A DNA stretch of 64,000 nucleotides from Pyrinomonadaceae bacterium (GTDB lineage Bacteria > Acidobacteriota > Blastocatellia > Pyrinomonadales > Pyrinomonadaceae). Shown here piece by piece: positions 16,882 through 25,160 of the stretch. The stretch is taken from positions 432,096 to 496,095 of the forward strand of contig JAHCHG010000002.1 in the NCBI GenBank assembly GCA_026129865.1, given 5' to 3'. Each line of letters opens with the position of its first letter. Positions within the stretch are counted from its first letter, which is position 1. Both the position numbers and the translations under genes were made by a program. A model generated the notes under the pieces. It did not search any database, had not been told where the DNA came from, and was given only the letters and a program-made list of their open reading frames with translations.

Positions 16882-18561
16882 ATGCCGGAAATCAAAGAAG
16901 AATTATCAGAAAACAAACGCGCAGTTGAGCGCTGGGAAAACGAGACGTTAAAACCTGTAACCGACAGGCGACCCGAGCGAAAAGCATCGTTCGAAGGCGT
17001 GTCGCTTGAACCGGTCGAAAGGCTTTACACCGAAGCAGATACGGAAAATATCGACCGTGCGGACATCGGTTTTCCCGGTGAATTTCCCTACACGCGCGGA
17101 ATCCATCCGACAGGTTACCGCGGAAAGCTTTGGACGATGCGCCAGTTTGCCGGATTTTCTTCGCCGGAAAAGACGAACGAACGTTTTAAATATCTGATGA
17201 CGCAGGGGCAGACAGGTCTTTCGACCGCATACGATCTTCCGGCGCTGATGGGTCTCGATGCCGATTCTCCTTTGAGCGAAGGCGAGGTCGGAAAATGCGG
17301 CGTCGCGGTTTCAAGCTTTGCGGATTTTGAAGTTTTATTTGACGGCATAAACCTTGAAGACGTAACGGTTTCGCAGACGATCAATGCCCCGGCATGGATA
17401 TTTTTGGCGTTTTACGTTGCGCTGGCGGAAAAGCAAGGTTGCGATCTTCGCAAGATCTCGGGAACTTTGCAGAACGATATTTTAAAGGAATATATCGCGC
17501 AGAAAGAATGGATTTATCCGATCAAACCGGCGATGAAACTCGTCATCGATACATTTGAATTTTCATCGAAACATATTCCTAAATTTAACCCGATCTCGGT
17601 CAGCGGTTATCACATCCGCGAAGCCGGCGCGACCGCGCTGCAGGAACTCGCGTTTACATTGCGCGACGGAGTTGAATATGTTCAGTACGGCATCGAACGC
17701 GGTTTAGACGTCGACGAATTTGTTCCGCGAATCTCGTTTTTCTTTAATGCGCACAACGATTTCTTTGAAGAGATCGCCAAATATCGCGCCGCGCGGATCG
17801 TCTGGGCGAAAACCATGCGCGACCGTTTCGGCTCGAACAGCGCGAAAACTCAGCAGATGCGTTTTCACACGCAGACCGCTGGAGTTTCGCTGACTTCGCA
17901 GCAGCCGCTGATCAATATCGCAAGAGTCGCGATCCAGGCGCTCGCCGGTGTTCTCGGCGGCACGCAATCGCTGCATACGGACGCGTACGACGAAGCGCTC
18001 GCGCTTCCGACCGATGAAGCGGCGTTAATTGCTTTGAGAACTCAGCAGATAATCGCCGAAGAAACCGGAGTCGCAAACACGGTCGACCCGCTCGGCGGTT
18101 CGTATTATCTGGAAAGTCTGACGCAGAAGATGGTCGATGGATGTTTCGATTATTTCGATAAGATCGACGGGTTCGGCGGCATGGTAGAAGCCGTCGAAGC
18201 CGGTTTCCCACAGCGCGAAATTCAGGAATCGGCTTATCAATATCAAAAAGCCGTCGAAAGAAAAGAACAGACGATCGTCGGCGTAAATAAATACGTGATG
18301 GACGACGAGATCCACCGGACCGACATTCTAAAGATCGACGAAACCGTCCGCGACCACCAGCTGGAACGCCTCGACCGCGTCAAACAAACCCGCGATAACG
18401 GCGCCGTCGCAAATGTCCTTGAAAAACTAAAAAAAGGCGCGAAAGAAAATGTAAATCTGATGCCTCTGACTATCGAAGCGGTGAAAGAATACGCAACTGT
18501 TGAAGAGATCTGCACGGCATTGCGCGATGTCTACGGGATTTATGAAGAACCCGCATTTTAG
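16882..18561 (+). CDS. B12-dependent acyl-CoA mutase large subunit, isobutyryl-CoA-mutase type
   Basis: Catalytic TIM-barrel subunit of a cobalamin-dependent acyl-CoA mutase, which rearranges the carbon skeleton of a CoA ester. The 559-residue length is right for a large subunit lacking the B12-binding domain. The family signature [23 protein letters not shown] and catalytic H244 (SGYHIREAG) are present. At the two residues that set substrate in Propionibacterium methylmalonyl-CoA mutase (Y89 and R207) this protein has F89 and Q207, the pair known from isobutyryl-CoA mutase. A C4 monocarboxylic substrate is therefore more likely than methylmalonyl-CoA, although databases would probably call it methylmalonyl-CoA mutase. 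The B12-binding small subunit and the MeaB-type chaperone are not in the window. Confidence 0.85.
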   Translation: MPEIKEELSENKRAVERWENETLKPVTDRRPERKASFEGVSLEPVERLYTEADTENIDRADIGFPGEFPYTRGIHPTGYRGKLWTMRQFAGFSSPEKTNERFKYLMTQGQTGLSTAYDLPALMGLDADSPLSEGEVGKCGVAVSSFADFEVLFDGINLEDVTVSQTINAPAWIFLAFYVALAEKQGCDLRKISGTLQNDILKEYIAQKEWIYPIKPAMKLVIDTFEFSSKHIPKFNPISVSGYHIREAGATALQELAFTLRDGVEYVQYGIERGLDVDEFVPRISFFFNAHNDFFEEIAKYRAARIVWAKTMRDRFGSNSAKTQQMRFHTQTAGVSLTSQQPLINIARVAIQALAGVLGGTQSLHTDAYDEALALPTDEAALIALRTQQIIAEETGVANTVDPLGGSYYLESLTQKMVDGCFDYFDKIDGFGGMVEAVEAGFPQREIQESAYQYQKAVERKEQTIVGVNKYVMDDEIHRTDILKIDETVRDHQLERLDRVKQTRDNGAVANVLEKLKKGAKENVNLMPLTIEAVKEYATVEEICTALRDVYGIYEEPAF

Positions 18562-18579
18562 TTTTCAAATAAAAATATT

Positions 18580-20499
18580 ATGGAAAAAAAGTTAGCTCTC
18601 AATTTTTCACCATTAAAGAAACAGAACTTTCGTTTTGATGTTTACCGAAAATTGAAAAAAACTGGCGAGAAAAAGGAATCTTTTTCTTTTGTGGTTTCAG
18701 ACAGAGCATTGCCTGAAAATAATAAAGCCAATGCTAAATTTCTACGTTATTGGGTATCACTCACACCTCAAAAAGATTTTGAGGAATTTAGTGTTGATAG
18801 TTTTGTTAATCCTTACTTAACTACAGAATATTTATACTATGGGTTGAAACAAAGATGTAATGAAATATTAACAACAAACGACTTTTTTCCTGATGAATCA
18901 TTCATTGTAAACAGAATAAAATTTGCAATCAATAATTTAAGAGAAGGGAAACAGATTGTTTGGGTAGAGCCTTATTATTTGAAAGAAACAAAAAAACTTG
19001 GTTTTCTGATTGATTTCAAATTTGATAAAGACAAAAAACAAACTTTTAATAGAAAAGTTCAGCAGTTAAGTTTGAGCTTAGATTCCGATAATAGATGGAA
19101 TAAATCTTTTTATGCCGATAGATATTCTCTTATCAGAACATTTGCACAAAAGTTTTATAAAAAGGTTTTTAAAGGAACTAATTTAGATTTTTCCACGAAC
19201 GAATTATTGCCTGTATCTTATCTTGAAAAGAAATGTTACTTGTTAGCAAATAACAGAGAAGTGTTTTCTCAATATAAATTAAAAGATTATGGCGTATATG
19301 AAACCATTAAAGAAGAAACCACAATTTACTTTTATTATAAGCAGGAAGAAAGTAATATTATTCGTGAATTCTATGGACAACTTGAAGATTTGTTGAAAAA
19401 CACCTATCAGTTAAACGTGAAATTTAAAAGCTATAAAGCAAAAGGAATTAATAATAAAGATATTTCAAATTTAATCTCACAAATAGAAAGTTCTGATAAT
19501 GAAAAATCCTTGGTTATTTTTTTATTAAAACACAAAGATCAAGATAGTGATGATTACTACAAATGTAAATATGAATTTACGAAGCATAAAATTCCTACAC
19601 AATTTTTGACTTACGCAACTGTTAAAAATAAATTTTCAATTCAGAATCTAGCACTTCAAATTTTTTCTAAGTTAGGCGGAATACCTTGGCGCGTAAAACC
19701 CAAGAATCAAGATTGCTTAATTATTGGACTTGGACAAGCTAACAATATAGAAAAAAAAGGTGGAAGAAATGTAATTACAAAATATTTTGCCTATTCAGTC
19801 TTATTAGATTCTAGCGGAATTTATAAATCATTAAAAGTAGTAAGTGAAGCAGATAATAAATCTACATACCTAGATAGTTTGGGTAAAAATCTGATTGACA
19901 TATTTAAAGAGTATGGAAATAACTATGAAAAAATAGTTATTCATACGCCTTTCAAAGTTAAGAGAGATGAGTTGAAAAAAATTAAAGAAACTATAACAAA
20001 ACTTACTTCTCACGATTTTGATTTTGTTGTTATAAGAATAAATACCAAAAATAAGTATTTTGCGTATAACAAAGATTTGAACTCTTTAACGCCACGCGAA
20101 AGTTCTTTGGTGAGAATTTCACCGAATGAATATTTAATTTGGTTTGAAGGATTACAAAATCAAGATGAAACTCCTCAAAAAAGATATGCCGGACCAACTT
20201 ATATTGAATTTTTATTCTGGAGTAAAAAAGATTGGTCTGTTGAGGAAAGAAAAAAGTTCTTCTCGAACGAAAAACTGTCAGATGAAGAAAGATCACGGTT
20301 TTATTTATCTAAAATTGAAAAAGAAAATTTTCTTCAAGACGTGATTAATTTATCTGGTGCAAACTGGAGAGGATTTAATGCAAAATCCTTGCCTGTTTCC
20401 ATTTATTATTGTCGAATTGTTTCCGATTTTATCAAAGAATTTAGGCAAAGAAACTATGCTAGATTCGATTTTTCAAATCTACAACCTTGGTTTTTATAG
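18580..20499 (+). CDS. Prokaryotic Argonaute, catalytically inactive PIWI
   Basis: A guide-directed nucleic-acid-binding protein of 639 residues. Residues about 1-245 carry N/linker-like sequence (VWVEPYYLKETKKLGFLIDF, QQLSLSLDSDNRW). The MID region (about 280-372) shows the pAgo pattern YYKCKYEFTKHKIPTQ, then NLALQIFSKLGGIPWRV, with K328, Q341 and K364 placed like guide 5'-end ligands. The PIWI domain (about 378-639) starts CLIIGLGQ where active enzymes have IIGxD, and has VIHTPFK where the third acidic residue is expected, so slicing is unlikely. It ends GANWRGFNAKSLPVSIYY. The size is between short and long pAgos, and PAZ is not evident; inactive long-B-like is the best guess. Base composition is near 30% GC, there is no Shine-Dalgarno sequence, and the SIR2 gene follows 2 nt later. 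Confidence 0.85.
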   Translation: MEKKLALNFSPLKKQNFRFDVYRKLKKTGEKKESFSFVVSDRALPENNKANAKFLRYWVSLTPQKDFEEFSVDSFVNPYLTTEYLYYGLKQRCNEILTTNDFFPDESFIVNRIKFAINNLREGKQIVWVEPYYLKETKKLGFLIDFKFDKDKKQTFNRKVQQLSLSLDSDNRWNKSFYADRYSLIRTFAQKFYKKVFKGTNLDFSTNELLPVSYLEKKCYLLANNREVFSQYKLKDYGVYETIKEETTIYFYYKQEESNIIREFYGQLEDLLKNTYQLNVKFKSYKAKGINNKDISNLISQIESSDNEKSLVIFLLKHKDQDSDDYYKCKYEFTKHKIPTQFLTYATVKNKFSIQNLALQIFSKLGGIPWRVKPKNQDCLIIGLGQANNIEKKGGRNVITKYFAYSVLLDSSGIYKSLKVVSEADNKSTYLDSLGKNLIDIFKEYGNNYEKIVIHTPFKVKRDELKKIKETITKLTSHDFDFVVIRINTKNKYFAYNKDLNSLTPRESSLVRISPNEYLIWFEGLQNQDETPQKRYAGPTYIEFLFWSKKDWSVEERKKFFSNEKLSDEERSRFYLSKIEKENFLQDVINLSGANWRGFNAKSLPVSIYYCRIVSDFIKEFRQRNYARFDFSNLQPWFL

Positions 20500-20501
20500 A
20501 A

Positions 20502-21587
20502 ATGTCATTTGTTTTACAAAGAAACGATGTAATGTTGCTCTTGGGCGCAGGTGCAAGTCAAGAAGCCGGAATTCCTATCACAATAGAAATGATAGAGAAA
20601 ATAGAGGCTCTACTAGAAAACGAATGGAGAGAGTTTGCTCCTTTGTATGAATATATCAAAACTCAATATCAACAACTTCAAAATGATCCTAAAGCATATT
20701 TAAATATCGAAGATTTGGTTAATACACTTGACGAACTTCTATCACTTTTAAGAAAAGAGCATACTCTTTCGTTATTTCATTTGAGTTGGATAACTTTTAT
20801 GGAAAAAGTTGGTAATTATTCCGCAGAAGCTGTCGAAAAGTTTAGGAATGAAATTGTAATAAAACTTAAAGAATGGATTGCTCTTGAAAATACGACGAAA
20901 GCAAAGTATTACCGTAAAATAGCACTATTTCAAAAAGATTATAATTTTCCGCTAAGGATTTTTACTTTGAACTACGATAAATGTATTGAGGAAACTTGTA
21001 AACAATTTACTGAGGATTCAAAAAGAATTGAATGTTTGATAGAACGTGGATTTGGAGACGAAGACAATGAAGAATTGATTTGGGCGTGGGAAAAATTTTC
21101 AAATCGAGAAGATGATGAAAGGGAACCTGATATTTACCTTTATAAAATGCACGGTTCAATTGATTGGACAAGGGATGAAAAACAAAAACTTGTTCACAAA
21201 ACAATCACGCATATTAACAAACACGAAATAATTTTCGGAACAAGACAAAAAGTGAAACATTATGATCCTTTTTTGTTTTTTATTTATGAGTTTCGCGAAT
21301 ATGCTCTGAAGTCCAAATTGATAATAGTTTGTGGTTACGGTTTTTGGGACGACCATATAAATGACATTATAAAACAAGGATTGGAATCAGATTCAGAAAA
21401 AGTACTTTTGGTTAATGTTTATAGTGGAACAGAGAAAGATAGTAAGAAAGAGCTTAAAGAGCGACTCAAATTAGAATCTGATAAACAAATTAAGGTTATT
21501 GTTGGAAAGGCAAGTGTTTTCTTTAGTAAAGATTTAGATATAGTGAAGTTAGATAAGTATTTTGATAAGAAGGATTTGCCATTTTGA
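20502..21587 (+). CDS. SIR2-domain effector paired with the Argonaute
   Basis: 361 residues from ATG 20502 (the frame also opens at TTG 20487 inside the Argonaute gene). SIR2 NAD-binding features are plain: LLLGAGASQEAGIP at 12-25, TLNYD at 155-159, KMHGSIDW around 215-222 and VCGYGFWDDHIN at 276-287. In defence systems such SIR2 domains hydrolyse NAD+ and kill or stall the infected cell; H217 and N157 would be the expected active-site residues. No APAZ domain is evident, unlike the SIR2-APAZ subunits of short-Argonaute systems. It shares the AT-rich composition of the Argonaute gene and is probably translated by coupling across the 2-nt gap. Role by context: effector triggered by guide-bound Argonaute. 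Confidence 0.85.
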   Translation: MSFVLQRNDVMLLLGAGASQEAGIPITIEMIEKIEALLENEWREFAPLYEYIKTQYQQLQNDPKAYLNIEDLVNTLDELLSLLRKEHTLSLFHLSWITFMEKVGNYSAEAVEKFRNEIVIKLKEWIALENTTKAKYYRKIALFQKDYNFPLRIFTLNYDKCIEETCKQFTEDSKRIECLIERGFGDEDNEELIWAWEKFSNREDDEREPDIYLYKMHGSIDWTRDEKQKLVHKTITHINKHEIIFGTRQKVKHYDPFLFFIYEFREYALKSKLIIVCGYGFWDDHINDIIKQGLESDSEKVLLVNVYSGTEKDSKKELKERLKLESDKQIKVIVGKASVFFSKDLDIVKLDKYFDKKDLPF

Positions 21588-21695
21588 TTTTAAGCAACCT
21601 GAAAGTTTCCCTTACAAAGACAGATTTTCGCCGTTGGCTTGGGGAAAATCATACGCGAGAAAGCGAGTTTTTATGGAATCCGTTTTTTAATTTGA

Positions 21696-21972
21696 AAAGC
21701 GGTTAAGTGCACTTATCACGGCGTACAGCGGCACCAAGATATTGATCGCCCGACGAGTGAAGCCGAACTGGATAAAGCGGCGGCTTCGGAAATTTATTTT
21801 GACGTCGATTCGGAGTATTATGTTTTTCTCGGCGAAAAAGGTCGGACGCATATTTTCACATCGAAAGGAGTGCATCATATTTCGCACGACCAAACGTAAT
21901 CGGTTGAAACGACAGGAAACGGGCAAATGGGAAACAGTCAGTCGCAACGCATTATCTGAAGATTTGAAGTAA
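21696..21972 (+). pseudogene. Frameshifted small gene
   Basis: Frame one, open from 21696 after a TGA at 21693, reads YHGVQRHQDIDRP, then EYYVFLGEKGRTHIFTS up to GVHH. Near 21870-21885 the sensible sequence continues in another frame as FRTTKRNRLKRQETGKWE and ends at TAA 21970. A one-base insertion would restore a single protein. No start codon is left in frame one. Composition has returned to that of the host genome. The 108 bp between the SIR2 stop and here hold nothing recognisable. Confidence 0.55.
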
Positions 21973-21975
21973 ATT

Positions 21976-22212
21976 ATGGAAGTTATACAAACAAAAACAA
22001 TTGCATCCGTTAATCTGGCGGAAGTTTTGATTTCCGCCGACGAGATCGAGGTTTATCAAACCGCGCTCGAACTTGCGTTAAATTAGCTTTCCGAACAGGA
22101 AATCGAAAACAATTTCGGCGCGACCCGTGATGAAATCGAAGGAATTCTCGAAGATTTGCGGCAAACTTCAAAGGCTTGCGCGGAAACTCAATTAGGACCT
22201 GCTTTGGCATGA
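21976..22212 (+). pseudogene. Paralogue of the 22690 gene with an in-frame amber codon
   Basis: From ATG 21976 the frame reads MEVIQTKTIASVNLAEVLIS, then SADEIEVYQTALELALN, a TAG at 22084, then LSEQEIENNFGATRDEIEGI to TGA 22210. It aligns end to end with the intact 80-residue protein at 22690 (IASVNLAEV versus VASVELAEV, EIENNFGATRDEIEGI versus EIERIFGASKDELEGI). The amber falls where the paralogue has serine or lysine, one substitution away. It starts 3 nt after the previous broken gene, suggesting a former operon. Confidence 0.75.
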
Positions 22213-22230
22213 ACGAAAACAATGGAAACG

Positions 22231-22437
22231 ATGAGTAATCTACAACTTGAACTTTTGCGGCTTTACGGCAACGGCGTTTCGGATGAAAATTTGCGTGAGA
22301 TTAAAACTATTCTCGCCAAATTTTTCGCCGACAAAGCGTCCGACGCGATGGACGAAGTCTGGAAGGAAAAGAATCTGACCGAAAAGAACTTGACAAGTTG
22401 GGCGAATGAACACAACCGCGCTGAGAATGGTCAATAA
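22231..22437 (+). CDS. Small antitoxin-like protein, orphan
   Basis: 68 residues from ATG 22231 (an in-frame ATG also occurs at 22222). The sequence has LQLELLRLYGNGVSDENLREIK, shown here in part, then LAKFFADKASDAMDEVWKEK. It resembles small proteins often found in front of PIN-type toxins, recalled from experience and not verified. No toxin gene follows: the next 240 bp are a palindromic repeat. It sits 18 nt after the broken paralogue and was probably once co-transcribed with it. Confidence 0.5.
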   Translation: MSNLQLELLRLYGNGVSDENLREIKTILAKFFADKASDAMDEVWKEKNLTEKNLTSWANEHNRAENGQ

Positions 22438-22441
22438 TAAG

Positions 22442-22682
22442 TTGACGTGAGTCGACATAAGCCGTCGGAGACGTCAACATATTTGTAGCCCATAACGTGA
22501 GTTATGGGAACAATTACGAATACATTTTCAAGCGGTTGAAGAATCGCGACATACAATTTATGCCGCCATTTTCAATGGCTTTGTCAATTTAAATGGTTTT
22601 CCCACGATTTGCATCGTGGGCTACAAATATAACGTCGGTTTCACCGACTAAATCTGAATTTCTTATGTCGAACTCACGTTAA
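22442..22682. repeat. 241-bp nested palindromic element (MITE/REP-like)
   Basis: Imperfect terminal inverted repeats: TTGACGTGAGTCGACATAA (22442-22460) against TTATGTCGAACTCACGTTAA (22663-22682). Inside are a second inverted pair containing ATTTGTAGCCC (22481-22491) and GGGCTACAAAT (22618-22628). Two hairpins follow, CCCATAAC/GTTATGGG (22489-22508) and CCCACGAT/ATCGTGGG (22601-22620), and a GTCGG/CCGAC stem near 22634-22648. There is no ORF. Its right end abuts the ribosome binding site of the next gene. It is likely mobilised in trans. Confidence 0.75.
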
Positions 22683-22689
22683 GTTAGGA

Positions 22690-22932
22690 ATGAAAATCTT
22701 AAAAACAAAATCAGTCGCATCGGTCGAATTAGCCGAAGTTGAAATTTCAGTTGACGAATTGCTAGTTTTTGAAGCCGCATTGAATTATGCGACTAAATCG
22801 TTGGACGATGCCGAAATCGAAAGAATTTTCGGCGCGTCGAAAGATGAATTAGAAGGCATTATCGAAGATGTCAAAAAGGCTTCAACGACTTGCAAAGAAC
22901 AGAATTTGGAACTTGCATCGGTTTGTTTATGA
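22690..22932 (+). CDS. Small conserved acidic protein, first gene of a two-gene unit
   Basis: 80 residues, strongly acidic and predicted helical in the second half (SLDDAEIERIFGASKDELEG). AGGA lies directly before the ATG. It is the intact paralogue of the broken copy at 21976-22212. Its stop overlaps the start of the next, broken gene as ATGA, showing they evolved as a pair. The function is unknown; size, pairing and repeated occurrence recall toxin-antitoxin-like small modules, but no toxin motif is visible. Confidence 0.65.
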   Translation: MKILKTKSVASVELAEVEISVDELLVFEAALNYATKSLDDAEIERIFGASKDELEGIIEDVKKASTTCKEQNLELASVCL

Positions 22933-23111
22933 AAGAACACAGATTTGTAGTTTGCTTCAACAATAAAGGTTACGAAGCATCGCTCGAATTTGGCAAAATT
23001 TTGCAGGTCGTGATTGATAAAGGCGCGTAAGGTGAAGGATTGATTCGCATCATTAATGAAAGCGGCGAAGATTACGGCTATTCGATGGAAAGATTTCACG
23101 AAGTAGCTTGA
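22929..23111 (+). pseudogene. Small gene interrupted by an in-frame ochre codon
   Basis: ATG 22929 overlaps the preceding stop. The frame reads MKEHRFVVCFNNKGYEASLE, then FGKILQVVIDKGA, TAA at 23028, then GEGLIRIINESGEDYGYSME to TGA 23109. Sequence on both sides of the stop looks like one protein of about 60 residues (GLIRIINESGEDY is a natural continuation). One substitution would restore it. The function is unknown. Confidence 0.6.
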
Positions 23112-23212
23112 AAGTGTCTTGCTCCAGCCTGCTTAGCCGAAAAACACCTTCGGAACTGCGATTCAAATATTATTCGTACTAACGAATTATATTCCGACGC
23201 GCAAAACAAAAC

Positions 23213-23235
23213 CCCGGTGATCTGCCGGGATTTTT
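23213..23235. terminator. Bidirectional rho-independent terminator
   Basis: CCCGG/CCGGG stem (23213-23217 with 23225-23229) is flanked by AAAA on the left and ATTTTTGTTTT on the right, so it can stop transcription from both sides. It separates the decaying island from the minus-strand DUF4177-like gene. Confidence 0.75.
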
Positions 23236-23267
23236 GTTTTGCAAAAGATTATTTTTGAAAAAATAGA

Positions 23268-23834
23268 TTACTTAATCGAATCCGTTTCTCTTTCCATCAC
23301 GACCATATGCTCGCCGCGGCTGACCATTCCTACTATTACAAAACCGTCGTTCTTCGCCTGCGTAACTTCTTTTTGCAGCGTCGAGGTCAGGGTTGTCGCG
23401 AGCAGTTTATATTCATACTGCTTTGTAACTCTCGGCGGTTTTTCCATGATCATGACAATTTCCATCGGACCTAAAAGCTGCGCCTTGGCGATCATCGTGC
23501 TCGGGATCAAACGATAGCCTTCCGCCGACATTTCGTTCAGTTCCTTCTGCATGGTGCTCGTCCGCGTGGTCGCAAGAAGCTTGTATTTATAGGGATTTTC
23601 GACCGTTCCGTCCTTCGATAAGAAGACAGCCATTTCCGAACCCGCGGTCGGCGCGCCGACGATTAGACGGTAACCTTCCTTTGCGGTCGCGTCGATCTCT
23701 TTCTGCATCGTCGACGTTTTCGTCGTCGCAAGCAGCTTATACTGCAGCTCGTCTACCTGCGGTTTGTCCTGCGCAAACGCAGGAAGGATGTAAGCAAAAA
23801 CGGCAATTGCCGAAACTAATAATTTGATTTTCAT
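23268..23834 (-). CDS. Secreted protein with three DUF4177-like repeats
   Basis: The start is taken at ATG 23834 because the signal peptide (MKIKLLVSAIAVFAYILPAFAQ, shown in part; cleavage near residue 21) begins there; the longer frame to 23957 is unlikely. The mature part has three copies of YKLLATT-x-TST(M/L)QKE at residues 32, 84 and 142. Each is followed by an EGYRLI or DGFVIV strand about 20 residues later. This spacing is that of DUF4177-like domains, known from memory to be short beta-alpha-beta units. Function unknown; probably periplasmic. Confidence 0.7.
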   Translation of the reverse strand: MKIKLLVSAIAVFAYILPAFAQDKPQVDELQYKLLATTKTSTMQKEIDATAKEGYRLIVGAPTAGSEMAVFLSKDGTVENPYKYKLLATTRTSTMQKELNEMSAEGYRLIPSTMIAKAQLLGPMEIVMIMEKPPRVTKQYEYKLLATTLTSTLQKEVTQAKNDGFVIVGMVSRGEHMVVMERETDSIK

Positions 23835-24016
23835 AAATTGAATTTTTCCGAAGTGAATTAGATTTTCGTTCGAATAGATGCGGGCAAAAGAATACGCGTT
23901 CGTTCGTTTGGAAATATTAAAACGATTTTTTCGAAATGCTGAAGTAAATTCAAACAAAGTTCTTTATTTTTTCTTCTTTTAGCTTAACGAACAAATTCCC
24001 GAAAATTTTGCGATCT

Positions 24017-24475
24017 ATGTATCAACTTTTAAGAACCGATTCCAACAACAACGACTTTCGCGAACTCGTCGCATTACTCGACGCTGAACTCACCGTTCGC
24101 GACGGCGACGAGCATTCTTTTTATGCACAATTTAACAAGGTCGACGCGATCCGAAATGTCGTCGTGATCTATGAGGACGACCGCGCTGTCGGCTGCGGAG
24201 CGTTTAAGGAATACGAAAGCGGAACAGCAGAAATAAAGCGAATGTTCGTCCGCGAAGACTCAAGAAACCGCGGCGCGGCGGCGCAGATCCTTAAGGAGCT
24301 TGAAAATTGGGCGCGCGAATCGGGTTTTCGCGACTGCGTACTTGAAACCGGATTAAAGCAGCCCGAAGCCCTTCATCTCTACGAAAAAAGCGGTTACGAA
24401 ATCATTCCAAACTACGAGCAATATGCCGGAGTGGAGAACAGCGTCTGCATGAGAAAAGAATTGGATAATTTTTGA
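24017..24475 (+). CDS. GNAT-family N-acetyltransferase
   Basis: 152 residues from ATG 24017. The acetyl-CoA-binding GNAT core is visible: EIKRMFVREDSRNRGAAAQILKELE carries motif A (here R-N-R-G-A-A-A instead of the common Q/RxxGxG/A), and QPEALHLYEKSGYEIIPNYEQY is motif B. Members of this type acetylate amino groups of small molecules or peptides; the substrate cannot be predicted. It is followed, 84 nt on, by the 24560 gene in the same direction. Confidence 0.85.
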   Translation: MYQLLRTDSNNNDFRELVALLDAELTVRDGDEHSFYAQFNKVDAIRNVVVIYEDDRAVGCGAFKEYESGTAEIKRMFVREDSRNRGAAAQILKELENWARESGFRDCVLETGLKQPEALHLYEKSGYEIIPNYEQYAGVENSVCMRKELDNF

Positions 24476-24559
24476 TAGCGATCTAAAAATATTTGCGCGT
24501 TAACATACGGCGGATCAAATTTGATCTCGCAATATTCATAAGAGGAGCGCAATTTTTAA

Positions 24560-25099
24560 ATGATCAATCATATTTCGATCGGTGCGGAAAACACCGAAAA
24601 TGTCGCAAATGTTCTCGCAGAGATCTGCGGCGGTTACGCAATGCCGTTTCCGCCTTCGCCGAATTCCTGGATCGTCGTCGTCGACGACGGACTCGGCTCG
24701 GCGATCGAAGTTACACCCAACAACGTTATTTTGGAACCGGGCGAAGGACTTCCGCCGGAATCCGATTACGACATCACATTTCCGACCGAAGAATACGAAG
24801 CGAAATTTATAGAAACCGATAAAACCGAAGGGTTTACCGGCACGCATTTGAATCTCAATACAATGATTTCAGAAGCCGATCTTTTTGCTCTCGCAAAACG
24901 TGAAGGCTGGCGCGCGCTTAAGGCAAACCGCGGCGCGGGAACTTTTCAGTTGATCGAGATCTGGATTGAAAACCGCTTTATGCTCGAGGTTATGACACCC
25001 GCTATGACCGAGGTTTATCAAAATTTGATGAACTCGAAAACCTACGCCGAATGGCTCAACATTCCCGTACCGGCAAAAGCAGATGCCGTCGCGGCTTAA
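24560..25099 (+). CDS. VOC-superfamily-like protein of unknown function
   Basis: 179 residues. The beginning MINHISIGAENTENVANVLA has the betaalpha rhythm of vicinal-oxygen-chelate (glyoxalase/dioxygenase fold) modules, and GTHLNLNTMISEADLFALA with FMLEVMTPAM could form the second module. Metal ligands would be H4, H96-like in GTHLN, and E in LEVM, but this is a fold guess. GAGGAG lies 10-12 nt before the ATG. A strong terminator follows 31 nt after the stop. Confidence 0.6.
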   Translation: MINHISIGAENTENVANVLAEICGGYAMPFPPSPNSWIVVVDDGLGSAIEVTPNNVILEPGEGLPPESDYDITFPTEEYEAKFIETDKTEGFTGTHLNLNTMISEADLFALAKREGWRALKANRGAGTFQLIEIWIENRFMLEVMTPAMTEVYQNLMNSKTYAEWLNIPVPAKADAVAA

Positions 25100-25130
25100 A
25101 CTAATTCCCTGTTTTCTTTTGAATTTTTGT

Positions 25131-25160
25131 GCCGGAGTTCTTCTCGACTCCGGCTTTTTT
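25131..25160 (+). terminator. Rho-independent terminator
   Basis: 8-bp perfect stem GCCGGAGT/ACTCCGGC (25131-25138 with 25147-25154) followed by six T residues. The T-run touches the stop codon of the convergent Ate1-like gene. Confidence 0.9.
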
